Shown: in pieces, positions 1 to 6,997 of the stretch
How positions within the stretch are numbered: the first letter of the stretch is position 1
How the letters are laid out: each line of letters begins with the position of its first letter
Source of the DNA: Campylobacteraceae bacterium
GTDB taxonomy: Bacteria; Campylobacterota; Campylobacteria; Campylobacterales; Sulfurovaceae
DNA: 10,335 nucleotides
Direction of reading: 5' to 3'
Assembly: GCA_027026055.1 (NCBI GenBank)
Contig: JALVPA010000161.1
Span: forward strand, 1 to 10,335
Notes under the pieces: generated by a model
What the model was told of the DNA's origin: nothing
What the model saw: only the letters and a program-made list of their open reading frames with translations
Databases searched by the model: none
Made by a program: the position numbers and the translations under genes

Positions 1-129
1 GGCGATTCGATCTTTTTTATCGAATTCGACGGACACCGAAGCGATCCCAAGATAGCCAAAATCCTCGATAAGCACAAAGAGAGCGTCAAGGTACTCGGCT
101 CTTATGTCAAAGAGAGAGACGATATTTAG
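1..129 (+). CDS. pheA: Prephenate dehydratase / chorismate mutase (P-protein), C-terminal end (5' partial)
   Basis: The frame is open from base 1 and stops with TAG at 127-129, giving the last 42 residues of a protein that begins outside the window. The visible part has the pattern FFIEFDGH, a helix with DPKIAKIL, and then VKVLGSYVKE at the end. This is how the regulatory ACT domain of bifunctional chorismate mutase-prephenate dehydratases finishes; the FxxFxGH and LGSY elements are typical. The enzyme converts chorismate via prephenate to phenylpyruvate in phenylalanine synthesis, and the ACT domain normally binds phenylalanine for feedback inhibition. The next gene, hisC, can transaminate aromatic keto acids as well as histidinol phosphate, and pheA-hisC is a familiar pair in Campylobacterota. 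The catalytic domains are not visible, so the call rests on the ACT end and the neighbour. Confidence 0.85.
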   Translation, partial: GDSIFFIEFDGHRSDPKIAKILDKHKESVKVLGSYVKERDDI

Positions 130-130
130 A

Positions 131-238
131 ATGAAGAACGAAGAATGAGAAACCGAAGAGAGTGAAGAGTGAAGAGTGATGAGAGATGAGTGAAGAGATA
201 GGGTTTGACTTTAATGAGGAATTAGGGATTAGGGATTT
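131..238. repeat. Heptamer-repeat spacer (degenerate GAAGAGT and ATTAGGG units)
   Basis: The 159-base gap between pheA and hisC is strongly purine-rich on the + strand and dominated by 7-base units. GAGTGAA occurs at 160-166, 167-173 and 188-194, with variants GAGTGAT at 174-180 and GAGAGAT at 181-187, so the period holds over five units. Upstream, GAAGAAC (133-139) and GAAGAAT (140-146) keep a 7-base spacing but in another phase. A second unit, ATTAGGG, follows twice in tandem at 221-227 and 228-234. No convincing reading frame, RNA gene or strong hairpin was seen. It resembles the short tandemly repeated heptamers scattered between genes in some bacteria. The only clear functional site in the gap is the hisC ribosome binding site near 278-283. 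Confidence 0.7.
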
Positions 239-288
239 CGGAGGAGGGGCTTTAGCCTCGTCTTTAGCAAAGAAGATCAAGGAATAAG

Positions 289-1386
289 ATGCGATTTAAT
301 CAAGTTTTAGAGAGTATCAAAACCTACGAAGCGGGTAAACCGATAGAACTGGTAGTGCGTGAGTTCGGTGTCGCGCCCGACGAGGTGGTCAAGCTTGCCT
401 CCAACGAAAACCCGTTGGGTACCTCGCCGAAGGTGCAAGAAACGATTCGCGCTCATGCCGATAAAGCGCACCTCTACCCTGACGACAGTATGTTTGAGCT
501 CAAGGCCTCTTTGGCACGGCGTTTCGATGTGGACGAGAGCGAGATCATTATCGGCGCGGGGAGCGATCAGGTCTTGGAGTTTGTTTCGCGTGCGCTTTTG
601 AACGAAGAGAGTGCGGTGCTGATGAGCGCGGTAACCTTCGCGATGTACGAAATCTACGCCAAACAGCAAGGCGCAAAGGTGCTTCGCACCTCAAGTTATG
701 CCCATAAAGCCGAAGAGTTCATCGAGGCGTATAAACGCCATAAACCGCGTATCGTCTATATCTGTACGCCCAACAATCCCACCGGCGATGCGACGGAAAC
801 GGTGGAGATCGTACGCATTATCGAAGCGGTTGATCCCGAAGAGACCTTGGTGGTGGTGGACGGCGCCTATATGGAGTATGCCGCCGCCAAAGATGCGCGC
901 TATGCCGTTACGCCTAAAGCACTCTTGCGCTACAAGCATGTGCTCTATCTGGGCACCTTCTCCAAGGCATACGGCTTGGGCGGTATGCGCGTAGGCTATG
1001 GTATCGCCGATCGCGAGGTCATTCGCAATCTCTACAAGATGCGCCCGCCCTTTAACATCACGACGCTCTCTTTGGCCGCGGCGATTGCCGCAAATGAAGA
1101 CGAAGCGTTCGTTCGAAAAAGTATCGTCTTACATCGAGAGCAGTTGCAGCGTTACGAAGCCTTTGCCAAGGCACACGGGTTGGACTATATCGAGAGCTAT
1201 ACCAACTTCATCACCTATCTTTTAGGTGAGGATCGCAAAAGCAGCGAGATTGCCGACGCACTGCTTCGCAAAGGGGTGATCGTACGCGATTTGGCAAGTT
1301 ACGGGATGAACGCCTTGCGTATCACCGTCGGTACGGCGGCGCAAAACGACAGATTTTTTGCCGAATTCGAAGCGCTTTTGAGTTAG
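289..1386 (+). CDS. hisC: Histidinol-phosphate aminotransferase
   Basis: This 365-residue protein has the length and motifs of class I/II pyridoxal-phosphate aminotransferases of the HisC family. Visible elements are the N-terminal ASNENPLG segment (residues 37-44), YPD (63-65), PNNPTG with N163, VDGAY with cofactor-binding D191 and Y194, SKAYGLGG with the Schiff-base lysine K226, R234 in GMRVGY, and R344 in LRITVGT, which should bind the substrate carboxylate or phosphate end. HisC makes histidinol phosphate from imidazole acetol phosphate and glutamate in histidine synthesis. Many HisC enzymes also transaminate phenylpyruvate, which would suit its place after pheA. The ATG has a good AAGGA ribosome site about six bases upstream. 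VDGAY replaces the more common VDEAY; I believe this is usual in Campylobacterota. In relatives fliF follows; here dxs follows after 27 bases. Confidence 0.93.
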   Translation: MRFNQVLESIKTYEAGKPIELVVREFGVAPDEVVKLASNENPLGTSPKVQETIRAHADKAHLYPDDSMFELKASLARRFDVDESEIIIGAGSDQVLEFVSRALLNEESAVLMSAVTFAMYEIYAKQQGAKVLRTSSYAHKAEEFIEAYKRHKPRIVYICTPNNPTGDATETVEIVRIIEAVDPEETLVVVDGAYMEYAAAKDARYAVTPKALLRYKHVLYLGTFSKAYGLGGMRVGYGIADREVIRNLYKMRPPFNITTLSLAAAIAANEDEAFVRKSIVLHREQLQRYEAFAKAHGLDYIESYTNFITYLLGEDRKSSEIADALLRKGVIVRDLASYGMNALRITVGTAAQNDRFFAEFEALLS

Positions 1387-1413
1387 CTTTCGTTAAGGTT
1401 TTGCGGATAGTAT

Positions 1414-3273
1414 ATGAAAGATTTTGCAAAAGAGAGACGGATGGATATCAAACAAGCATCTATCGAAGAGCTGAACGCATTGGCACAGCGCATACGCGAT
1501 CGGATATTGGAGACGGTTAGCCGTAACGGCGGTCATTTGAGTTCGACGCTCGGCGCGACCGATTTGATCGTGGCGATGCATCGTGTTTTCGATGTGCAAA
1601 AAGATCCGTTTATTTTCGATGTCAGCCATCAAGCCTATGCGCACAAATTGCTTACCGATCGATGGGAAGCCTTCGATACGTTACGACAAGCGGGCGGTAT
1701 CAGCGGTTATACCAAGCCGAGCGAATCGCCTTACGACTATTATGTAGCGGGTCACAGCTCCACCTCCGTCTCTTTGGCGGTCGGTGCGGCGAAAGCAATC
1801 AAGCTTAAAGGCGAAGATCGCATTCCCGTGGTATTGATAGGCGACGGCAGTATGAGTGCGGGGATGGTATACGAAGCGCTCAACGAACTGGGTGATCGCA
1901 AATATCCCGTTGTCATTATCCTTAACGACAACGAAATGAGTATCGCCAAACCGATCGGCGCGGTCAGCAAATTGCTTTCGCAAACGATGGCGAGTCCTTT
2001 TTATCAGAAGATGAAAGCCAAAGTCGAAAAGATGCTGGAGCATTTTCCGGATAGCGCTACCTATATGGCGAAACGCTTCGAAGAATCTTTCAAATTAATC
2101 ACGCCGGGCGTGCTTTTCGAAGAGATGGGCATAGAGTATATCGGTCCTGTCGACGGCCACGATCTCGAAGCGTTGATAGAGACACTCGAAGTGGCGAAAT
2201 CGATAGGAAAACCGGTCATCGTACATGCGCAAACCGTCAAAGGCAAAGGATACGAAATTGCCGAGGGTACCAAAGAACATTGGCACGGTGTCGGTCCTTT
2301 CGATCTTGAAACGGGCAAACCGTTCAAAGGCGCTTCCGCAAAGTCGGCGACGCAAATTTTTTCGGAAACCCTGCTTACGCTGGCGGATGAAGACGAAAAG
2401 GTAGTAGGGGTTACGGCGGCAATGCCAAGCGGAACGGGACTATCGCCCTTGATCGAAAAATATCCCGACCGCTTTTGGGACGTGGCGATCGCCGAGCAGC
2501 ATGCGGTGACGTCGATGGGACCGTTAGCGAAGGAAGGATTCAAACCTTTCGTAGCGATCTATTCCACCTTTTTGCAACGCGGATACGATCAGGTCATTCA
2601 CGACATTGCGTTGATGAATTTGCCCGTGGTCTTTGCTTTGGACAGGGCGGGGATCGTCGGCGAAGACGGCGAAACACACCAAGGAGCGTTCGATGTGAGT
2701 TATTTGCGCGCCGTTCCCAATATGACATTGGCGGCACCGTACAACGAAACGTCTATGCGAAAATTGTTACGTTTTGCCAAGGATTTCGAAACGCCGATTG
2801 CCATTCGATATCCTCGGGGAGCCTTTTTGGCGGAAGAGGACGACGCTCCGGACTATACGCTCGGCAAAGCCCATCTGCTGTACGAAGGAAAAGACAAAAT
2901 AGTGCTTGTCGGATACGGCAACGGTGTGGGACGTGCTTTGAAAGTACGAAGGTTGCTGCGCGAAGAAAGCGGCGTCGATGCGGCGGTACTCGATTTGCGT
3001 TTTGTCAAACCGATCGATACGCAGATGTTTGACAGACTCGGAAAAAGTTACAAAAGATGGTTTGTACTTAGTGACAGTGCCGCCGACGGAGGCGTGGCAA
3101 GTGCTATCGGCGAATATCTTTGTAATGCGGATATCGACGTGTCGTTGCACACCTTCGAGTACCCGGATCGTTTTATTTCGCACGGAAAGACGCGTGACGT
3201 GGAAGAACGTTTGGGACTTTTACCGGAACAAATTGCGATATACATTCGAAATTCTTTGTCGAACGAATCTTAA
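1414..3273 (+). CDS. dxs: 1-deoxy-D-xylulose-5-phosphate synthase
   Basis: This cytoplasmic thiamine-diphosphate enzyme condenses pyruvate and glyceraldehyde 3-phosphate into 1-deoxyxylulose 5-phosphate, the first step of the MEP isoprenoid pathway and a precursor for thiamine and pyridoxal. The 619 residues match the usual length. Visible marks are H41 in NGGHLSS, H72 in SHQAYAHK, GHSSTS (113-118), the cofactor motif GDGS (143-146) ending in NDN (171-173), the catalytic glutamate E361 in IAEQHAVT, and the transketolase pyrimidine-binding segment YSTFLQRGYDQ (383-393). The start is uncertain: ATG at 1414 gives an N-terminus as long as the remembered Campylobacter protein, while ATG at 1441 (residue 10, MDIKQASIEEL) sits nearer a weak AGAGA site. 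I keep 1414. The gene follows hisC by 27 bases and precedes metK by 14, so co-transcription is likely. Confidence 0.95.
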   Translation: MKDFAKERRMDIKQASIEELNALAQRIRDRILETVSRNGGHLSSTLGATDLIVAMHRVFDVQKDPFIFDVSHQAYAHKLLTDRWEAFDTLRQAGGISGYTKPSESPYDYYVAGHSSTSVSLAVGAAKAIKLKGEDRIPVVLIGDGSMSAGMVYEALNELGDRKYPVVIILNDNEMSIAKPIGAVSKLLSQTMASPFYQKMKAKVEKMLEHFPDSATYMAKRFEESFKLITPGVLFEEMGIEYIGPVDGHDLEALIETLEVAKSIGKPVIVHAQTVKGKGYEIAEGTKEHWHGVGPFDLETGKPFKGASAKSATQIFSETLLTLADEDEKVVGVTAAMPSGTGLSPLIEKYPDRFWDVAIAEQHAVTSMGPLAKEGFKPFVAIYSTFLQRGYDQVIHDIALMNLPVVFALDRAGIVGEDGETHQGAFDVSYLRAVPNMTLAAPYNETSMRKLLRFAKDFETPIAIRYPRGAFLAEEDDAPDYTLGKAHLLYEGKDKIVLVGYGNGVGRALKVRRLLREESGVDAAVLDLRFVKPIDTQMFDRLGKSYKRWFVLSDSAADGGVASAIGEYLCNADIDVSLHTFEYPDRFISHGKTRDVEERLGLLPEQIAIYIRNSLSNES

Positions 3274-3287
3274 GAGGAGCGATTTCA

Positions 3288-4445
3288 ATGAGCGAATATA
3301 TTTTTACAAGCGAGTCGGTTACCGAAGGGCATCCCGACAAAATGGCGGATCAAATCAGCGATGCGATTTTGGATTATATCATTGAGCGTGATCCCAATGC
3401 GCGCGTAGCGTGCGAAACATTGCTTAGCAACGGGTTTTGCGTTATAGCGGGCGAATTGAAAACGACGACGTATGCCCCGATGCAAGAAATTGCCAGAGAG
3501 GTGGTGCGCGATATCGGTTATACCGATGCGGCGTATGGATTCGATTATCGAAGTGCGGGCGTACTCAACGGCGTGGGAGAACAAAGTCCCGACATCAACC
3601 AAGGCGTCGATAAAGCCGGCGGCGAGATCGGTGCGGGCGATCAAGGCTTGATGTTCGGTTACGCGTGTCGCGAAACGCCGGAATTGATGCCGCTACCCAT
3701 TACGTTGGCACATCGTATTACCGCCAAGCTTGCCGATGTACGCAAAAAGGGCGTCATTCCCTTTTTGCGTCCGGACGGCAAAGCACAAGTGTCGATTCGT
3801 TATGTCGACGGTAAGCCCGTCGGTGTCGATACGGTCGTCGTCTCTACGCAACATCACGACAACGTATCGCTCGAACAAGTGCAACATGCTGTTAAAACTG
3901 AGGTAATCGATACGGTACTTGCCGAATACGATATGGATACGACCGATATCACTTATCATATCAATCCGACGGGTCGTTTCGTGATCGGCGGTCCGCAAGG
4001 CGATGCGGGTTTAACCGGACGTAAGATTATCGTCGATACCTACGGTGGTGCATGCCCTCACGGGGGCGGTGCTTTTTCGGGTAAAGATCCTACCAAAGTC
4101 GACCGGTCGGCAGCTTATGCGGCACGCTACGTCGCTAAAAATTTGGTAGCGGCGGATGTGTGCGACAAGGCGACATTGCAAATCGCTTACGCGATCGGCG
4201 TAAGTGAACCCGTATCGATTTATGTCGATACGCACGGTACCGCCAAAGTCGACGAAGCGAAAATCGAAGCATGTGTACGCGAACTTTTCGATTTGACACC
4301 GGCAGGTATTATCGAGATGCTCGATTTGCTCAAACCTATCTATCGTAAGACGGCGGCATACGGTCACTTCGGACGAGAAGATGCGGGATTTAGCTGGGAA
4401 AAAACGGATAAAGTCGAAGCGATACGCGCCTATTTGGATATCTGA
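3288..4445 (+). CDS. metK: S-adenosylmethionine synthase (methionine adenosyltransferase)
   Basis: MetK makes S-adenosylmethionine from methionine and ATP in the cytoplasm, with release of phosphate and diphosphate; it is normally a tetramer needing Mg and K ions. The 385-residue length is standard. Signature motifs are all present: GHPDK (14-18) near the N-terminus, GAGDQGLMFGYA (115-126), DAGLTGRKIIVDTYGG (239-254), and the glycine-rich GGGAFSGKDPTKVDRS (259-274), which binds the triphosphate. The ATG has a strong AAGAGGAG ribosome site (3272-3279) that begins inside the dxs stop codon, so translation probably follows dxs on the same message. Only 14 bases separate the two genes, leaving no room for a SAM riboswitch. 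In Helicobacter, metK lies next to ndk; here the ferredoxin gene sits between them. Confidence 0.97.
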   Translation: MSEYIFTSESVTEGHPDKMADQISDAILDYIIERDPNARVACETLLSNGFCVIAGELKTTTYAPMQEIAREVVRDIGYTDAAYGFDYRSAGVLNGVGEQSPDINQGVDKAGGEIGAGDQGLMFGYACRETPELMPLPITLAHRITAKLADVRKKGVIPFLRPDGKAQVSIRYVDGKPVGVDTVVVSTQHHDNVSLEQVQHAVKTEVIDTVLAEYDMDTTDITYHINPTGRFVIGGPQGDAGLTGRKIIVDTYGGACPHGGGAFSGKDPTKVDRSAAYAARYVAKNLVAADVCDKATLQIAYAIGVSEPVSIYVDTHGTAKVDEAKIEACVRELFDLTPAGIIEMLDLLKPIYRKTAAYGHFGREDAGFSWEKTDKVEAIRAYLDI

Positions 4446-4469
4446 TTAAAGAATAATTTAAATAACTTT

Positions 4470-4478
4470 TGATATAGT
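4470..4478 (+). promoter_or_regulatory. Probable extended -10 promoter for fdx
   Basis: The sequence TGATATAGT lies 29 bases before the fdx start codon, inside an AT-rich 62-base gap after metK. It fits an extended -10 element (TG, one base, then TATAGT). The upstream stretch is A/T-rich without a recognisable -35 box, which is normal for sigma-70 promoters of Campylobacterota. It would let fdx be transcribed apart from metK. Confidence 0.5.
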
Positions 4479-4507
4479 TTGAGCATCTTATCAAGAAGGA
4501 GAAACAG

Positions 4508-4783
4508 ATGGCAGTAATGATTACCGATACGTGTATCAACTGTGCGGCTTGTATCGACGAATGTCCGGTAGAAGCGATTGTGGATGAGGACGATAACCCC
4601 ACAGGAGAAGAGATCTACTACGTTTATGCCGACAAATGTGTCGAATGTGTGGGTCACTTCGATACGCCCGCTTGTGCGGAAGCGTGTCCGACGGAAGGAT
4701 GTATTCAGTGGGGTGACTGTGTCGAAGGAATGCCTTGCTCCGAAAACAGAGGCGAAAAAGGCACACCCGTTATCGAAGACTGA
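4508..4783 (+). CDS. fdxA: 2[4Fe-4S] ferredoxin, Alvin type
   Basis: This is a small acidic electron carrier of 91 residues with two cluster-binding motifs. The first is the classic C9-x2-C12-x2-C15-x3-C19-P. The second is C44-x2-C47-x8-C56-x3-C60-P, whose eight-residue insertion between the second and third cysteines, plus a C-terminal extension, marks the Allochromatium vinosum/YfhL-like subclass with low redox potentials. Extra cysteines at 65, 71 and 77 lie in the C-terminal tail. In Campylobacterota this ferredoxin is thought to exchange electrons with pyruvate and 2-oxoglutarate oxidoreductases and, in autotrophs, to serve the reductive TCA cycle; that role here is inference. The AAGGAG site at 4496-4501 is optimal for the chosen ATG. 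A promoter-like element precedes the gene and a terminator-like hairpin follows, so it may be its own unit. The symbol fdxA is used as in Helicobacter and Campylobacter. Confidence 0.9.
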   Translation: MAVMITDTCINCAACIDECPVEAIVDEDDNPTGEEIYYVYADKCVECVGHFDTPACAEACPTEGCIQWGDCVEGMPCSENRGEKGTPVIED

Positions 4784-4792
4784 TCTTCTTGT

Positions 4793-4840
4793 GCGGCTGC
4801 TTTTGCAGCCCCGCTTTATCTTCTATTAATCTTTTTTTAG
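4793..4840 (+). terminator. Rho-independent terminator after fdx
   Basis: GGCTGC (4795-4800), a TTTT loop and GCAGCC (4805-4810) form a perfect six-pair stem ten bases past the fdx stop. The stem can be lengthened by GC/GC pairing across a two-base bulge. It is followed by a T-rich stretch ending in seven consecutive T at 4832-4838. The run of T does not follow the stem directly, which lowers certainty. Confidence 0.6.
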
Positions 4841-4847
4841 CTAAAAT
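4832..4847 (+). promoter_or_regulatory. Probable promoter for the ndk-rpmF-plsX unit
   Basis: A run of seven T (4832-4838) is followed by AGC and then TAAAAT (4842-4847), 64 bases before the ndk start. A T-rich stretch just upstream of a TAAAAT or TATAAT -10 box is the usual Campylobacterota sigma-70 promoter form. It lies directly after the fdx terminator, where a new start would be expected. Confidence 0.5.
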
Positions 4848-4911
4848 TCCCGCCCGATACTTCAAACTGAAGTAAAGATATCAACCACTTAAAATAATAG
4901 GAAAATTCAAA

Positions 4912-5325
4912 ATGGAACAAACACTCTCTATTATCAAACCTGATGCAGTCAAAAAAAATGTTATCGGTCAAATCATGGCACGTTTCGAAGAAGCGGGTCT
5001 GCGCATTGCGGCTACAAAAAAAGTGATGCTTTCGGTAGAAGATGCGAAAGCTTTTTATGCCGTACATAAAGAACGTCCGTTTTTCGGCGAATTGGTTGAA
5101 TTCATGACTTCCGGTCCGGTGGTTGTTAGTGTTCTCGAGGGCGAAAACGCCGTAGCGAAACACCGCGAAATTATGGGTGCTACCGATCCTAAAGAGGCGG
5201 CACCCGGTACGATTCGTGCCGATTTTGCCGAAAGTATCGATGCCAATGCGGTACACGGAAGCGACTCTTTGGAAAACGCAAAAAAAGAGATTGCCTTCTT
5301 TTTCGCGGAAAGAGAAATTTTTTAA
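4912..5325 (+). CDS. ndk: Nucleoside diphosphate kinase
   Basis: Ndk transfers the terminal phosphate of ATP to other nucleoside diphosphates through a phosphohistidine, balancing NTP and dNTP pools. The 137-residue length is typical. The catalytic histidine is H115 in NAVHGSDS (112-119), the family signature. Other conserved elements are IIKPDAV with K9, the KERPFF segment (53-58), R85 in REIMGATDP, and R102 in GTIRADF, which contact the nucleotide phosphates. The protein starts directly with the first beta strand, as in all Ndk. AGGA at 4899-4902 precedes the ATG by nine bases. The gene begins the ndk-DUF177-rpmF-plsX order conserved in Helicobacter and Campylobacter. Confidence 0.97.
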   Translation: MEQTLSIIKPDAVKKNVIGQIMARFEEAGLRIAATKKVMLSVEDAKAFYAVHKERPFFGELVEFMTSGPVVVSVLEGENAVAKHREIMGATDPKEAAPGTIRADFAESIDANAVHGSDSLENAKKEIAFFFAEREIF

Positions 5326-5340
5326 TCGAAGCGAACGGAC

Positions 5341-5715
5341 GTGAAGATCGCATTTGAAAAAATTTCGCCGACACCGAAAGCCGTTCGAGGAGAATGTAAC
5401 GGGGTGACGCTTTCGGGGACGCTGTATAAAAAAGCGCGGCATCAAGCGATTGTCGACGGCGAAATAACCGGTGTGTTGTCTTTGGTATGCGATCGATGCG
5501 GTAAAGGCTTTGAGCATGAGGTGGATACGCGGATTAAGTTGACTTTATACGATATCGTATCCAAAGATAAAGAGGATTTGGATATAATCGAATTTTTGGA
5601 CGGTGTGGTAGATACGGACTATATCGTCGAAAGCGAATGCAACGCCATAGAAGGCTCTTATCACTATTGCGATGCTTGTGAAGCGAGTGAAGAAGCGCTT
5701 GAAATGGAGTTTTAA
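5341..5715 (+). CDS. DUF177 / YceD-family protein (GTG start)
   Basis: This 124-residue protein belongs, by position and cysteine pattern, to the DUF177/YceD family coded just upstream of rpmF in most bacteria. It has a CDRCG pair (C50, C53) in the centre and a second pair in the acidic tail (C110, C113, within YHYCDACE), so it may bind a metal through four cysteines. In bacteria and plastids the family is tied to 23S rRNA accumulation or 50S subunit assembly; the exact activity is not settled. The start is GTG at 5341, chosen because MKIAFEKI matches the remembered N-terminus of epsilon homologues and because the ndk stop is only 15 bases upstream. The ribosome site is weak, so its translation may be coupled to that of ndk. 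Confidence 0.85.
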   Translation: MKIAFEKISPTPKAVRGECNGVTLSGTLYKKARHQAIVDGEITGVLSLVCDRCGKGFEHEVDTRIKLTLYDIVSKDKEDLDIIEFLDGVVDTDYIVESECNAIEGSYHYCDACEASEEALEMEF

Positions 5716-5741
5716 CACCAATTTTCGAAAAAGGATAAACC

Positions 5742-5906
5742 ATGGCAGTACCCAAGAGAAGAACCAGTAAGACGAGAGCGGCTAAAAGACGTACACACTA
5801 CAAAGTGACACTTCCCATGCCCGTTAAAGACAGCGACGGTACGTGGAGAATGCCTCACCATATGAATATGACTACGGGCGAGTACAAAAAATCCAAAGAA
5901 GCGTAA
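5742..5906 (+). CDS. rpmF: 50S ribosomal protein L32
   Basis: A 54-residue, highly basic protein is coded here, beginning MAVPKRRTSKTRAAKRR, the unmistakable N-terminus of bacterial L32. It continues with THYKVTLP and a C-terminal part with HHMNMTTGEYK. It lacks the four-cysteine zinc finger found in some L32 forms, as in other Campylobacterota. AAGGA at 5731-5735 gives a strong ribosome site six bases before the ATG. The gene lies 26 bases after the DUF177 gene and only 5 bases before plsX, so L32 synthesis and the first phospholipid step are probably on one message, the arrangement seen in many bacteria. Confidence 0.97.
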   Translation: MAVPKRRTSKTRAAKRRTHYKVTLPMPVKDSDGTWRMPHHMNMTTGEYKKSKEA

Positions 5907-5911
5907 GTGCT

Positions 5912-6901
5912 ATGAAGCGTATCGCAATCGATGCGATGGGTGGAGACTTCGGTCCCGAGCCCATTATCGAAGGGGTCGTGCAAGCACTTGAAGAGCGTCG
6001 TTTCGTTCCCGTGTTGGTAGGGGATAAAGAGGAGATTTTCTCTTTGCTACCGCAATATTATGCGGATAAGGTCGAAGTGGTGCACGCATCCGATGTCATT
6101 TCGATGTCCGATCAAGCCACCAATGCGCTTAAACGCAAAGACTCTTCCATCTTTAAAGCGGTCGATTTGGTTCGTAATAACGAAGCCGATGCCGTCGTTT
6201 CCGCAGGTCACAGCGGCGCGACAATGACATTGGCGACACTTCGAATCGGGCGCTTACCACATATTTCAAAACCGGCATTGGCTACATTTATGCCGACGGT
6301 CACCGGAAACAAATCGTTGGTACTCGATGTCGGCGCCGTAACCGATTGCACGCCGCAAAATCTGTATGAGTTCGGTACGATGGGCGGTGCCTACGTACAA
6401 AGCGTGATGGGGAAGACTTCTCCGAAAATCGGGCTATTGAGCAATGGCGAAGAGGATACGAAGGGCAATGCGCTTACCAAAGAGGCGTTTAAATTGCTTA
6501 AAGAACTCGACGGTTTTGTAGGTAATGTCGAGGGTGGCGATATCTTTAGCGGCGAGGTGGATGTGATTGTGACCGACGGTTTTACCGGCAATATTTTGCT
6601 GAAGACGGCCGAAGGGGTCCAGTCGGCCATCTTTACCTTGATGAAACAGTATATCCGTAAATCGTTGCCTGCAAAAATCGGTGCATTAATGATGAAAAAG
6701 AAAGTATTCACCTCGATGAAAAAAGAGGTGGACCCTGCGGAATACGGAGGCGCACCGCTTTTGGGTATCGACGGATGCGCCATCATTTCACACGGAAGCT
6801 CCAATGCAAAAGCGATCAAAAACGCGATTTTTCAAGCGCTTCGGTATTGCGAGTCTAACGTTAACGAACGCATCGAAGAGCTTTTGACACAAAAAGCGTA
6901 G
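5912..6901 (+). CDS. plsX: Phosphate acyltransferase PlsX
   Basis: PlsX is a peripheral membrane enzyme that converts acyl-ACP and phosphate to acyl-phosphate, the acyl donor for PlsY in phosphatidic acid synthesis. The 329-residue protein starts with MKRIAIDAMGGDFGPEP, the family hallmark. It continues with SAGHSGAT where many families have SAGNTGA, then LDVGA, LLSNGEE, VTDGFTGNILLKT and, near the end, YGGAPLLGIDG and ISHGSS. An in-frame ATG exists at 5843, but that start would overlap 64 bases of rpmF and add 23 residues before the conserved IAIDAMGGD. ATG 5912, with an AAAGAAG stretch inside the rpmF end, is clearly better. The stop TAG is at 6899-6901. fabH follows after 96 bases containing a promoter-like site. 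Confidence 0.95.
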   Translation: MKRIAIDAMGGDFGPEPIIEGVVQALEERRFVPVLVGDKEEIFSLLPQYYADKVEVVHASDVISMSDQATNALKRKDSSIFKAVDLVRNNEADAVVSAGHSGATMTLATLRIGRLPHISKPALATFMPTVTGNKSLVLDVGAVTDCTPQNLYEFGTMGGAYVQSVMGKTSPKIGLLSNGEEDTKGNALTKEAFKLLKELDGFVGNVEGGDIFSGEVDVIVTDGFTGNILLKTAEGVQSAIFTLMKQYIRKSLPAKIGALMMKKKVFTSMKKEVDPAEYGGAPLLGIDGCAIISHGSSNAKAIKNAIFQALRYCESNVNERIEELLTQKA

Positions 6902-6955
6902 TGAAGCGACGGCTTTACGCATCTGCCGCTTTCTCCTTAAAACTTATCATCTTTA

Positions 6956-6964
6956 TGGTAGAAT
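6956..6964 (+). promoter_or_regulatory. Probable extended -10 promoter for fabH
   Basis: TGGTAGAAT lies 33 bases before the fabH ATG in the 96-base gap after plsX. It fits an extended -10 element (TG, one base, TAGAAT), with an AT-rich upstream stretch and no clear -35 box. It would give fabH and the following gene an additional start apart from the rpmF-plsX message. Confidence 0.5.
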
Positions 6965-6997
6965 AATCCCATTATATTTACAGACATAAGGATAAGG

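Noticed and set aside
205..210. TTGACT as a -35 box of a hisC promoter
   Set aside because: No acceptable -10 box is found 16-18 bases downstream, where the ATTAGGG repeats lie.
2061..3032. Long open frames of 160 and 185 codons overlapping dxs in other frames
   Set aside because: They mirror the codon bias of dxs, show no domain, and lack ribosome sites.
3274..3287. SAM riboswitch upstream of metK
   Set aside because: Only 14 bases lie between dxs and metK, filled by the ribosome site; no aptamer can fit.
4837..5517. 226-codon open frame on the - strand opposite ndk and the DUF177 gene
   Set aside because: The translation is rich in Phe, Arg and His with no family resemblance, and both + strand genes are certain; it is a codon-bias shadow.
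5843..5911. Upstream in-frame ATG extending plsX by 23 residues
   Set aside because: It lies inside rpmF in another frame, and the added residues precede the family-typical MKRIAIDAMGGD start at 5912.
6904..6931. Possible terminator hairpin after plsX (AAGC..GGC / GCC-GCTT)
   Set aside because: The stem is short with a three-base bulge and is not followed by a run of T.
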